From Holophagales bacterium (GTDB taxonomy: Bacteria; Acidobacteriota; Thermoanaerobaculia; UBA5066): a stretch of DNA of 64,000 nt. Where the stretch lies: assembly GCA_016716705.1 (NCBI GenBank), contig JADJVF010000013.1:94724-158723 (forward strand), written 5' to 3'. The position numbers and the translations under genes are program-made. The notes under the pieces are model-generated. The model was not told the DNA's origin, did no database searches, and was given only the letters and a program-made list of their open reading frames with translations. Of this stretch, positions 40,101 through 48,017 are shown piece after piece. Each line of letters starts with the position of its first letter. Within the stretch, counting starts at the first letter, position 1.

Positions 40101-40604
40101 CGGCCCCAGCGGTACGCCAGAGTTGTAGCGCACGGAGCCGAACAGCGCCGGGACGTCTCCCTCGCAGTGCTGCTCGTAGTCCACCGCCAGGTTCAGGACC
40201 TCGCCATCGCCGGCGAACTCGGCTTCGAGGACAGTGAAGCGGCCGATCAGAGTGTTGCAGCCTCTCCCGTTCCCGGAAACGTCTAGCCCGCCCGTCGTCG
40301 GGGCCTGGAAGGGCCAGCGCGTCACCCCTTCATAGGCGCCCGGAGTCAGGGTCGCTCCAGAAGGAGGAACGAAATGGAGAGTCCACCAGGTCGAGTCGTC
40401 GGAGCTGAAGCCGACCGCTACTCCGCCGTCGACCCGGCTGGCGGTGATCGTCCCGTCTGACGGGGTCAGCGTGAAGTGAAGGCCGCCTCCCACGTAGTCG
40501 CCGGATTCGCTGTTGAACTGGAGCAGCGTGTCTCCCTGGGCCAGTGCCGTTCCGGCCGCAGCCCAGAGAGCAACGATCAAGGCGCACCGCATGGCTTGAT
40601 TCAT
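37116..40604 (-). CDS. Large secreted Calx-beta repeat protein with acidobacterial C-terminal domain
   Basis: 1,162 residues. Signal peptide cut near TALA-QG (residues 22-23). Four tandem units of about 253-255 residues follow. Each is a novel-looking domain of about 150 residues (FNSEPGDWVG, GLDVSGDGRGC, FTVLEAEYGAGGEVL, DYEQHCEG) and a Calx-beta domain of about 105 residues (DYESVDGTATAGSDY-like, GDEAFTLSL, ILDDDP). The last about 125 residues (GFHTLQPCRLLDSRE to VIDVSGYFR) match a C-terminal domain I associate with many acidobacterial secreted proteins. Calx-beta folds bind calcium and act in adhesion or matrix. ATG 40604 was preferred over 40673, which lies before the signal peptide. Frame is intact throughout. 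Confidence 0.85.
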   Translation of the reverse strand: MNQAMRCALIVALWAAAGTALAQGDTLLQFNSESGDYVGGGLHFTLTPSDGTITASRVDGGVAVGFSSDDSTWWTLHFVPPSGATLTPGAYEGVTRWPFQAPTTGGLDVSGNGRGCNTLIGRFTVLEAEFAGDGEVLNLAVDYEQHCEGDVPALFGSVRYNSGVPLGPRLAVGPAWRYEGDVGWSTLAFIVSLSGPADTAVTVHYQSADGTAMAGSDYSAVSGTATIPVGETMAIVALPLLGDVAEEGDETLTLLLSEASGAPIAFGAGLGTILNDDPDKTYLHFDSEPGDWVGLGQQFTLTPVEGNITLEQVGSAVHAAFDGSTDWGLSFAPPTGEILTPGSYEGATRYPFQSPTTPGLDVSGDGRGCGMVDGRFVVLEAEYGAGGEVLRFAADYEQHCHLEGPALFGSVRYRSSMPRGPRVSVGPARVYEGDNGSSNMGFVISLSAPADAAVTVDYETVDGTATAGSDYTHVSGTATFPPGETAVPVTVPVHGDLMEEGDEAFTLSLSNAAGAPIAFGEGDGRILDDDPYKTLLYFNSEPGDWVGVGHRFTRTPADGTFVAERVDGGVHIAYASTLWWDLHFIPPTGHPLAPGDYLGATGWSYGSSTTPLMRVEGEGRGCSLLIGKFTVLEAEYGAGGEVLRLAIDYEQHCDGATAALFGWVRYNSSVPVVPRLAVNSVSRYEADDGSWNLNFEISLPAPADTVVTVDYQVVDVTATAGSDYTAASGTATFPVGTTKLTVPVTVFGDTVQEDDETLAFVLSNSAGAPIGFGHGVGTILNDDPYKTFLYFNSEPGDWIGGGSQFTLTWEDGTITAENFERGVHVHFNGSTWWDLYFVPISGVALKPGVYLGATRPGYPDRTTPGLDVSGDGRGCNMLTGRYTILELEYGTDGKILRFAADYEQHCEGGDPALYGSVRYRSGVPRVRRVWVAGSSVAEGDSGTASLDFPVWLSEPSSSPVTVSFATEDGTASQGVDYTPFSGSMVLPAGETNGVIQVSVLGDNSVEEDESFSLNLVGAEGAVAGPPSGATATIRNDDADGPMGFHTLQPCRLLDSREIGPALAVDVERVVAAAGACGIPPEARTVILNVTAVAPTGTGHIQAYAAGTAAPGTSVLSFSGGRTRAGLTFVRLGANGAFTLLCRMPGSPGGTTHAVIDVSGYFR
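37480..40532 (-). repeat. Four tandem ~760-bp coding repeats in the Calx-beta gene
   Basis: The phrase coding for FNSE.GD recurs at 40506, 39741, 38982 and 38223, spaced 765, 759 and 759 bp. Every unit pairs one unknown domain with one Calx-beta domain. Confidence 0.85.
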
Positions 40605-40885
40605 CCGGAATAGGATACCCGGGGAGGGTCTCCGGCATTTAGCAGGCCATTGAAAAATGGCGTTCTGTGCCACATCGGACTTCGTCGAGGATCAGGTCGG
40701 TTGCGATGTCTCGGCATGATCCGTGGTGACGGAATCGAACCGGCAGGGGCCTCCGCCGCGGCGAGGACCGTCTACCTCCCGACGACACACGTACTCCGCC
40801 CGAGCGCCCCGCCTTTCGGAGGTGACGGGCAAGGCTGGTCACCCGGCGGGGACGGAGCAGTGGCGGCCACGGCCCCGTCTTGCTC

Positions 40886-42145
40886 TTAGCCTGCTGCGGG
40901 CTTCTTCTCTTCCGGCGCCCCGAGCCGGCCCACGACCTTCGCGAGGTCGACGCCGAAGGCGGCCTTCACCTGCTCGACGAGCTGGATCCCCTGCGTCACG
41001 CCACCCGAGGCGGGAAGGTAGGAGATCCGGTCGACCCTGACGCTCTGGATCGTCTCGACGAGCGAGGACATGACGCTCTGGAGCTTCTGCATGAGGAAGA
41101 TGTCGCGGGCGTTGGGGCCGGCGGCCTTCCACGTCTCGATCATCTGCGTCAGGACGGCGGCGGTCGCCTTGCCGTCCTCGACGATCTTTGCGGCCTTGCC
41201 ACGCGCTTCGGCCTGCTTCTTCTCCATGTCGGCGCGGGCGGGGGCGACGACGTCGGCTTCGAGCTGGAGGCGGACCTGCTCGATGCGCGCCTGCTGCACC
41301 TTCAGCTCGGCCTCGGCCTTGGCGATGGCGGTGGTGACCTTGCCGACCGCCTCGGCGACCATCGCCTCGCGGCCGGTCTCGCACTGCATGATCCGCTTGT
41401 CGGCCTCGGCGCGGGCGATGGCGCCGTCGGCGTCGATCAGGGCGAGGCGCGATGCGAGGCCGTTCTCGGCCTCGCGCATGATGGCCTCGGCGTGGGCCTG
41501 CGCCTCGGCGACCCGGGCGCTCTTGTCGAGGGCCGCCGATTGCTTGCGACCGAGGGAGTTGAGGTAGCCGACGTCGTCGGAGACGTTCTGAACCTTCAGG
41601 ACGTCGAGGACGAGGCCGAGGCGCGAGAGGTCGTGCTCGGCCTCCTCGAGGAGCTTTTCGGCGAAGCGGAGCTTGTCCTGGTTGACCTCTTCGGGGGTGA
41701 GCTGGGAGAGGACGCCGCGGAGGTTCCCTTCGAGGGTGTCCTTGGCGACCTGGATGATCTGCGGACGGCCCTTGCCGAGGAGCCGTTCGAGGGCGTTGTT
41801 GAGGAGCGGCTGGTGGCCGGCGACCTTCAGGTTGGCGACGCCGGCGACGGTGAGCGGGATGCCGCCCTTGGAGTAGGCGTTGCTCACGGCGACGTCGACG
41901 GTCATGTTCGTGATGTCCATCCGGTCGACCCGCTCCAGGAGCGGCGTGCGCAGGGAGCTGCCCCCCTTGACGATCCGGTAGCCGACGGCGCGGCCGTCGA
42001 CGGTCGACTTGCCGCCGGAGAAGACGAGGACCTCGTTCGGGCTGCAGATGTGGAAGAGGCGCTTGACGACGACGAGCGCCGCCGCGCCGAAGAAGAGGAC
42101 GACGCCGATGGCGACGCCGACGACGGAACCGAGATCGCCGATCAT
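40886..42145 (-). CDS. SPFH/flotillin-like membrane protein 2
   Basis: 419 residues. An N-terminal membrane helix (about 5-27) is followed by the SPFH domain (SPNEVLVFSGGKSTVDG, GYRIVKGGSSLRTPLLERVDRMDI) and a long Ala/Glu coiled coil (about 200-330) typical of flotillins, with a C-terminal assembly region (IFLMQKLQSVMSSLVETIQ). Flotillins form large membrane-domain scaffolds. ATG 42145 overlaps the stop of the upstream SPFH gene as ATGA, so the two are coupled and probably co-assemble. The C-terminal piece was copied to 36452-36545. Confidence 0.9.
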   Translation of the reverse strand: MIGDLGSVVGVAIGVVLFFGAAALVVVKRLFHICSPNEVLVFSGGKSTVDGRAVGYRIVKGGSSLRTPLLERVDRMDITNMTVDVAVSNAYSKGGIPLTVAGVANLKVAGHQPLLNNALERLLGKGRPQIIQVAKDTLEGNLRGVLSQLTPEEVNQDKLRFAEKLLEEAEHDLSRLGLVLDVLKVQNVSDDVGYLNSLGRKQSAALDKSARVAEAQAHAEAIMREAENGLASRLALIDADGAIARAEADKRIMQCETGREAMVAEAVGKVTTAIAKAEAELKVQQARIEQVRLQLEADVVAPARADMEKKQAEARGKAAKIVEDGKATAAVLTQMIETWKAAGPNARDIFLMQKLQSVMSSLVETIQSVRVDRISYLPASGGVTQGIQLVEQVKAAFGVDLAKVVGRLGAPEEKKPAAG

Positions 42146-43416
42146 CGCGCCACCTCCGCGCGGACCGGCGAGAGGAGCGCGACGACGTCGACCCCCGTCG
42201 TCCGGCTCACCTCGGCGAGGACGCTGCTCACCGCGGCCGGGTACGAGGCGACGTAGGTCGCCAGCGCCGAGCCGTCGCCGTTGTCGAGGAGGTGGGTCTC
42301 GTCGACCTCCACCGCCTTCACCCGGTCGACGACCGTGCGCAGGATCTGTTCGAGGTTCTGGATGAGGAAGATGTCCTTTGCGTCGGTGCCGGCGCTGACC
42401 CACGCCGTCGTGAGGAGCTTCAGGACGTCGGCGAGGGCTTTTCCGTTCTCCTCGATGGTGGCCGCCTCGCCGCGTGCCGCGAAGGCGGCGGCCTGCTGGG
42501 CGGCCTGTGCCGGGAGGACCGCCTCGGCCTGGAGTCGCGTCTCCTCCAGCTTCTTGCGGATGGCCTGGAGCTTCTGCTCGGCTTCGGCCCGGGCCTGGAG
42601 GGCGGCCTGGACGGCCGTCTCCTCGGCGGCCTTCGCCTTCGCCTCGAGCTGCGCCTTCAGCGTCTTCAGCTCGTTCTCCTTCTGGGCGATGACGGTTCCC
42701 GCCTGCTGGTTCGCGACCTCGCCGGCCCGCCGCGACGAGGCCTCTCCCTGCGACGCTTCCGACCGGGCGAGCGACTCGGCCATCTCCGCGTCGCGCAGGA
42801 CCATGGCGATCCGCGCGCGTCCGATGGAGGCGAGGTAGTTCGCCTCGTCGGAGACGTTCTGGATCTTCAGCGTGTCGAGCGTGAGCCCGAGCTTGCGGAA
42901 GTCCCCCTCGGCTTCGTCGACGAGGCCGGTGGCGAACTTGAGGCGGTCCTCGTTGACCTCCTCCGGCGTCAGGTTCGCGAGGACGCCGCGCAGGTGCCCC
43001 TCGAGGCTCTCCTTGGCCACGCGGGCGATCTCGGCCGGGTCGCGGCCGAGGAAGCGCTCGATGGCGTTGCCGACGACCCGCGGGTCCGACGCGACCTTCA
43101 CGTTCGCGATCGCGTGGACCCGAAGCGGGATGCCGCCCTTCGAATAGGCGTTCGAGACCTTCAGGTCGATCGGGATCGACAGGAGGCTCATCCGGTCGAC
43201 CCGCTCGAGGAGCGGGATGCGCACGGACCGGCCGCCGAGGACGACCCGGTAGCCCACCTGGCTCCCGTCGGCGAGCTTGCGCTTGCGGCCGGAGAAGATG
43301 ACGACCTGGTTCGGCGGGCAGATGACGACGATCGATCGGGCGAGGGCCGAGAGGATGCCGAGCGCCACGGCGCCCGCGATGACCCCGGCCCCGATACCGG
43401 CGAGAGAGTCGAGCAC
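42142..43416 (-). CDS. SPFH/flotillin-like membrane protein 1
   Basis: 424 residues, a paralogue of the next gene with the same plan: N-terminal helix, SPFH domain (CPPNQVVIFSGRKRKLADGS, GYRVVLGGRSVRIPLLERVD), an Ala/Glu/Gln coiled coil (about 205-310) and a C-terminal IFLIQNLEQILRTVVDRV segment. The two share the SNAYSKGGIPL and QNVSDE/D blocks, so they came from one duplication and likely form a hetero-oligomer. ATG 43416. The NfeD-like gene is 31 bases upstream on the same strand, the common flotillin-NfeD pairing. Confidence 0.9.
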   Translation of the reverse strand: MLDSLAGIGAGVIAGAVALGILSALARSIVVICPPNQVVIFSGRKRKLADGSQVGYRVVLGGRSVRIPLLERVDRMSLLSIPIDLKVSNAYSKGGIPLRVHAIANVKVASDPRVVGNAIERFLGRDPAEIARVAKESLEGHLRGVLANLTPEEVNEDRLKFATGLVDEAEGDFRKLGLTLDTLKIQNVSDEANYLASIGRARIAMVLRDAEMAESLARSEASQGEASSRRAGEVANQQAGTVIAQKENELKTLKAQLEAKAKAAEETAVQAALQARAEAEQKLQAIRKKLEETRLQAEAVLPAQAAQQAAAFAARGEAATIEENGKALADVLKLLTTAWVSAGTDAKDIFLIQNLEQILRTVVDRVKAVEVDETHLLDNGDGSALATYVASYPAAVSSVLAEVSRTTGVDVVALLSPVRAEVAR

Positions 43417-43447
43417 GAATTACCTCCAGCGAGAGAAGGTGTGGGGG

Positions 43448-44002
43448 CTATTCCTTCCAGGGAGCGGGCTCGACCTCGGCGACCCCATCCCGGAAGCGGA
43501 CGACGACGACGCGTTCGCGGATCTCGATGGGGACCCCTCCCGTGCGCGCCGGGACCTCGACGTCCTGGTCGCCGACGTGGAGCCGGATCTTTCCGAGGCC
43601 GTCGGGAAGGAGCGGCAGGACGACCTCGCCCTCCGTGCCGAGGAAGGCCTCGGTCGAGGCGGGGCTCGTCGCCGAGCCTCGCCCGAGGGAGCGGAAGAGG
43701 GCCGCCACGCCCGCCCCGACGACGAAGCCGAGGACGACCGAGGCCGGAACGTGGACGCCGGCGCTCACGCCGAGGAGGGAGAGCGCCGTCCCGGCCATTC
43801 CGAATGCGCCGAGGGCGTAGGTCCAGAAGCGGAGAGAGAGGAGGTTCGTGAGAAACGCGCCGTGGTCGGCGTCGCCGTGACCCTCACCGTGTCCGTCGGC
43901 GTCGCCGTCGCCGGAATCGTGCCCGCCTCCGTCTCCCTGGAAGACGGACGCGCCGATGAGGACGAGGCCGAAGGCCAGCGCCGCGAGGTAGACGGTCAGC
44001 AT
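43448..44002 (-). CDS. NfeD-like membrane protein with His/Asp-rich loop
   Basis: 184 residues: a first membrane helix (3-21), a loop of about 25 residues (24-48) made almost only of Gly, Asp, His, Glu and Ser, two or three further helices (51-100), and a C-terminal OB-like beta domain (about 115-180, GTEGEVVLPLLPDGLGKIRL) as in NfeD. NfeD proteins partner flotillins next door, and that is the context here. The loop has four His and several Asp and could bind metal, though this is inference. ATG 44002. It is first gene of the NfeD-SPFH-SPFH operon. Confidence 0.82.
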   Translation of the reverse strand: MLTVYLAALAFGLVLIGASVFQGDGGGHDSGDGDADGHGEGHGDADHGAFLTNLLSLRFWTYALGAFGMAGTALSLLGVSAGVHVPASVVLGFVVGAGVAALFRSLGRGSATSPASTEAFLGTEGEVVLPLLPDGLGKIRLHVGDQDVEVPARTGGVPIEIRERVVVVRFRDGVAEVEPAPWKE

Positions 44003-44093
44003 GTTGGGGACAATTTACACCGAGCGGGGCGAGGAGGGGGCCGTAAGCGAACGGTCCGCACCGTCATAGAGTCGGCGAAGGGGATGGAAGACG

Positions 44094-45828
44094 ATGACGC
44101 CCGGTTGGGGCGGCGGGGAATCCGGCGGCGCCGAGGGCCCGGGAACCATTCCCGGGCCGCCTCCTTTTCGCGAGGTGGAACTACACTCCTCTCCGTTGAG
44201 CGGAGACGGCGGACCCGCCCGGCGTGATACGAACCTCGGTGAGGTTTCCGAGGCGGCCGCCCGCCTCGACCCCCACGCGATCCTCGAGTCGATTCCCGAG
44301 CCCGTCGGCCTCGTCGACCGGCAGGGCCGTCTCCTCGGCTTCAACGCGCCCGGGAGGGCCGTCATCCTGGCGGTCCGCGGCCAGGAGGTCGCGCTCGGAG
44401 CGGACCTCTTCTCGTTCATCTCGGACCACAACATCCCGGGCGTGAAGGAGAGCCTCGCGCGCGCCTTCCAGGGAGAGGCCCACGCGCACCGGACCACCGC
44501 CGCGGGCCGGCACTTCGAGACGGTCTACTCGCCCGTGCGGGCCCCGGACGGCCAGGAGATCGCGGTCTCGACTCGGGTCGCCGACGTCACCGCCCGCGAG
44601 ACGGCCCTCGCCGACCTGGCCGCTCTGAACGCCACGCTCGAGCAGAGGGTGGCCGAGCGCTCTGCCGAGCTCGAGCGGGTGAACGCCGAGCTCGAAAGGG
44701 CGGCCCGTGCCAAGGACTCGTTCCTCGCGAGCATGAGCCACGAGCTGAGGACGCCCCTCACGGGGATCCTCGACGCGCGCGGAGCTGCTCCGGGCGGGCA
44801 GGCCCCACACGACCCCCAGTCCAGGACCGCCAGCTCAGGAGCTCGCGAAGAGGCGGGGCGGCACCTCTCTCCGCGCCCGCCTGCTCGAGGATCGGCGAGA
44901 GCTCGCTCGGCCCTCGGCCGAGCCCCTCGGCGGGGGTCTGTCGAGTCCGGCTCGCGCACCGTGCGGCGAGGGAGGATGGCGGCGATCGCCTGGCGGTGCT
45001 CCGCTGCCGGTCCGGTTCGTCGGCGGCCGCGGCAGGTCCCGGTCAATCTCCTCTCCAATGCGGTCAAGTTCACGCCGCCAGGCGGCTCCGTCGAGCTGAG
45101 GGCGTCGGGCGACGAGGAGGCCGGGGAGGTTCGCCTCGAGGTCCGCGACACGGGGATTGGGGATCGCGCCCGAGGACCTCCCGAAGCTCTTCCAGCCCTT
45201 CACGCAGCTCGACACGAGGCTTGCCCGGGGCACGCCGGAGGGCTCGGCCCTCGCGCGCGGAATGGCCGAGCTGCACGGCGGGCGGATCGAGGTGGAGAGC
45301 GAGCCGGGGAGGGGGAGCCGCTTCTCGGTCGTTCTCCCGTGGCGGACGTTGGAGCGACGCCCCCCACGGCCGAAAGAGGCGGTCCTGAGGGATCCCGAGG
45401 CGTCCCTGCCGGCGGGATCAAGGCGCGAATCCTCCTCGTCGAGGACGACGACGCGAACCGGACGATCTTCGGGGAGTTCTTCCGGATGCGCGGCTTCTCC
45501 GTCGCCGAGGCCTCGAGCGGGCCCGAGGCGCTCGCCCTGGCGTCCTCGTCGCCGCACGACCTCGTCGTCCTCGACATACAGCTCCCCGGAATGGACGGTC
45601 TCGAGGTCCTCGCCCGTCTCCGGGCCACAGGCAAGGCCCATCCCTCCGGTTCTCGCCCTCACCGCGCTCGCCATGGAAGGGGACCGGGAGCGAATCCTCG
45701 CCGCGGGTGCGGACGCCTACCTCTCCAAGCCCGCACCCCTTGCCGTCCTCGGGAAGGAGATCGACCGGCTGCTGGCGACGAGGCGGTCCCGAAGGAGCGA
45801 ACCAGCGGAGGCGAAAGGCCTGAGATGA
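44094..45828 (+). CDS. Hybrid sensor histidine kinase (PAS-HisKA-HATPase-REC), several frame breaks
   Basis: PAS domain (about 50-165), coiled coil (about 175-205), HisKA box with phospho-H216 (SMSHELRTPLTGIL), HATPase pieces (NLLSNAVKFTPPGGSVEL; then in another frame LFQPFTQLDT and GRGSRFSVVLP), and a receiver domain with phospho-Asp coded at 45573 (VVLDIQLPGMDG) and LTALAMEG plus the Lys of LSKPAPL. The frame changes after 44775, is unreadable to about 45050, and changes again near 45160, 45415 and 45640. The G2 box reads GTPEGSAL, not GTGLGLAL. Either a poorly sequenced gene or a decayed one. The true stop is 45828, overlapping the next start as ATGA; the literal frame instead runs on into the next gene. 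No membrane span, so a cytoplasmic sensor. Confidence 0.7.
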
Positions 45829-46943
45829 ACGTCGATGCGGGTCCGCCCTGTCGTTCTTCGTGGCCGGCGCCAGCGGCGGGTCCTGCCGCGCCGCCGAGCC
45901 TCGAAGAGGTCCGGAAGGAGATGGCGATCCCGTCTGCCGGAGAGATCCGCGGCCAGCTCGACGGGGTCGGCTTCGCCACGACCGCCGGGCAGATGAAGAA
46001 GGTCTTCGAGCTCTCCGCGGCTCCTCCGTCGCCCGGGCGGCTCGGCGAGGCCCCGCCGCCGGGCGTGGCCGGGGCGATCTGCCCGCACGACGACTACCTC
46101 TACGCCGGGCGGGTCTATCGCGAGGTCCTTCCTCTCGTCACCGCGAAGACGGTCGTCGTCGTCGGGGTCTTCCATCGTTTCCGGAAGTTCGACGCGAAGG
46201 ACGTCCTCGTCTTCGACACCTACCGCGCGTGGCGCGCGCCCGACGGCGAGGTCCCGGTGTCGCCCCTGCGAGAGGAGATCCTCGGGCGGCTTCCGAAGGG
46301 CGACACCGTCGCCGACGCGGCGATGCACGACTCCGAGCACTCGGTCGAGGCGCTCGTCTACTGGCTGAAGCACCTGCGGAAAGACGTCGAGATCGTCCCC
46401 GTGATCGTTCCGTCGATGGGCTGGGAGCGGCTCTCCGAGCTGGGCGAGCGTCTCGGCGCGGCGATCGCGGCATCGGCGAAGGCGCGCGGCCTCGTCCTCG
46501 GCCGGGACCTGGCCGTCGTCGTCTCGGCCGACGCGGTTCACTACGGGCCCGACTTCAGGCACGTGCCGTTCGGGGACGGCGGCATCGACGCCTACGCGAA
46601 GGCGACGGCCCGGGACGTGTCGATGCTCCGTGCCCTCGGAGGGCCGCTCGAGGCCGCGAAGGCCCGGGCGTTTCACGAGACATGCGTGAACCCCGACAGC
46701 CCTGCCGACTATCGCGTCACGTGGTGCGGCCGCTATTCGATTCCTCTCGGCCTCGTGACGCTGTCGCGCCTCGGCCGCGACCTCGGCGTGTCTCTGGAGG
46801 CGAGGCCGCTCGCCTACGCCACGTCGGTCGGGACGCCCGAGCTCCCGGTCCGCGGGGACGGCCTCGGCGAGACCGCTCCCGCGAACCTCTACCACTTCGT
46901 CGGCTACCCCTCGCTGGCGATCGTCCGATCCGCGCCAGAATAG
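45825..46943 (+). CDS. MEMO1 family protein (AmmeMemoRadiSam system protein B-like)
   Basis: 372 residues from ATG 45825. After an N-terminal lead, the MEMO fold shows the family blocks ICPHDDYLYAGRVY (usually PHAGYxYSG), VVVGVFHRF, MHDSEHSVEALVYWLKHL (EHS motif) and LAVVVSADAVHYG. MEMO folds resemble non-haem iron dioxygenases; in bacteria the gene is usually found with AMMECR1 and a radical-SAM gene, whose job is not settled. Neither partner is in this window. The start overlaps the histidine kinase stop by four bases. A sensor kinase coupled to MEMO is unusual. It converges with the HdrB-like gene, with 4 bases between stops. Confidence 0.83.
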   Translation: MNVDAGPPCRSSWPAPAAGPAAPPSLEEVRKEMAIPSAGEIRGQLDGVGFATTAGQMKKVFELSAAPPSPGRLGEAPPPGVAGAICPHDDYLYAGRVYREVLPLVTAKTVVVVGVFHRFRKFDAKDVLVFDTYRAWRAPDGEVPVSPLREEILGRLPKGDTVADAAMHDSEHSVEALVYWLKHLRKDVEIVPVIVPSMGWERLSELGERLGAAIAASAKARGLVLGRDLAVVVSADAVHYGPDFRHVPFGDGGIDAYAKATARDVSMLRALGGPLEAAKARAFHETCVNPDSPADYRVTWCGRYSIPLGLVTLSRLGRDLGVSLEARPLAYATSVGTPELPVRGDGLGETAPANLYHFVGYPSLAIVRSAPE

Positions 46944-46947
46944 AAAA

Positions 46948-47804
46948 TCAAGACCTGACCCCAGGGGCGTTGACCCCAAAGGCCTCGGCCACGAGGTCCG
47001 TGAAGTAGCGGACGGGGATGGCGAAGCGGGTCCGGAATCTCCGGTTGACCGGCTCCTGGCCGGCCTCGAGGTTGCGCAGGCAGCGGGGGCAGACGACGGC
47101 GATCACGTCGGCCCCGTGGTCGGCGGCGCTCCGCAGGATCCGGTGGTGGAGCGAGGTGGCGACCTCCTCGCTCGCTTCCGCGGCGCGGCCTCCGCAGCAG
47201 TGGGCCCCGAGGGGAAAGTCGACGACCTCGGCGCCGAGGGCCGAGAGGATCTCCTCGAGCCGGCTCGGCGGACCGGGTTCTCGAGGCCGGGCTCCGGGAT
47301 CCCGCTCCGCGCCACGAGACAGCCGTAGTAGGGCGCGACGCGAAGGTGCGTGAGGGGGTTCGTGACGCGCCGGCGGATCTCGTCGGGGCCGGCGTCCTCG
47401 TAGAGGACGTCGAGGAGGTGGCGGACGCGCACGGATCCGGGGTCGAGGGAGAGTCCCGTGTCGGCGAGCTCCTCGGCCACCCTGTCCCGCAGGTCGGCGT
47501 GCGTCGCGAGAGAGTTCCGCGCGCGGGAGAGGTTCCGGAAGCAGGCGCTGCACGGCGTGACGACGGACGGCGGGACGGAGGCATCGTCCCGCGCCGCGAG
47601 CTGCCGGGCCGCCAGAGTCAGCAGCCGCCCCACCCGGGCGTAGGCCGGGATGGCGTTCATCGCACGGGCCTCCCGGCCGCAGCCGCCGGGCTCCTCGATC
47701 TCCTCGAGCGTCATGCCGAGGGCGTTTGCGACCTCGAAAACAGCGTCCACGCCCGCGCCGCCGCCGGGCGGACGCGAGCATCCAGGGTCGTAGCCGTATC
47801 GCAC
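46948..47804 (-). CDS. HdrB-like CCG-domain protein, one frame break
   Basis: About 285 residues of the heterodisulfide reductase subunit B / CCG family. The first CCG domain has YGYDPGCS, EEPGGCGREA (Gly where the usual CC has its first Cys) and VVTPCSACFRNL; the second has PYYGCLVA, GAHCCGGRAA and VVCPRCLRNLEAG. In HdrB these Cys hold unusual 4Fe-4S clusters and handle disulfides or electrons. One base is missing near 47265-47285. GTG 47804 begins right before YGYDPGC as in relatives; an in-frame ATG at 47876 would add 24 residues. No hdrA or hdrC is nearby, so the partner is unknown. The last residues read through a repeat-like sequence at 46944-46962. Confidence 0.72.
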
Positions 47805-48017
47805 TTCGGGCGAGCACTCCTCCGTCGCTGATGATTCGCTGCGGGCACGTGTCGTTCCATGATCCGCTCGCATCATTTCGGCCTCTCGCGCGTGGGAGGG
47901 CCGAACGGGACCGGGGTGCCCCGCGGGGGCCGGAAGCTATACTGCCGGTTCGACTTCCCGGCAGAATGGAGACGATCGGCGGGGCGCTGTTCTCGCCGGG
48001 CGACCTGGGAGGCGCAC

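Noticed and set aside
38200..40540. The Calx-beta repeats as a possible CRISPR or mobile array
   Set aside because: Units are about 760 bp, stay in one reading frame and encode protein domains; there are no short direct repeats with spacers.
40715..40840. tRNA-like sequence on the minus strand (GGTTCGATTC T-loop, possible D-arm CGTC/GACG)
   Set aside because: The T-stem has a mismatch, the acceptor arm pairs only with a bulge, the anticodon loop lacks U33, and no CCA follows. At most a decayed tRNA; not strong enough to list.
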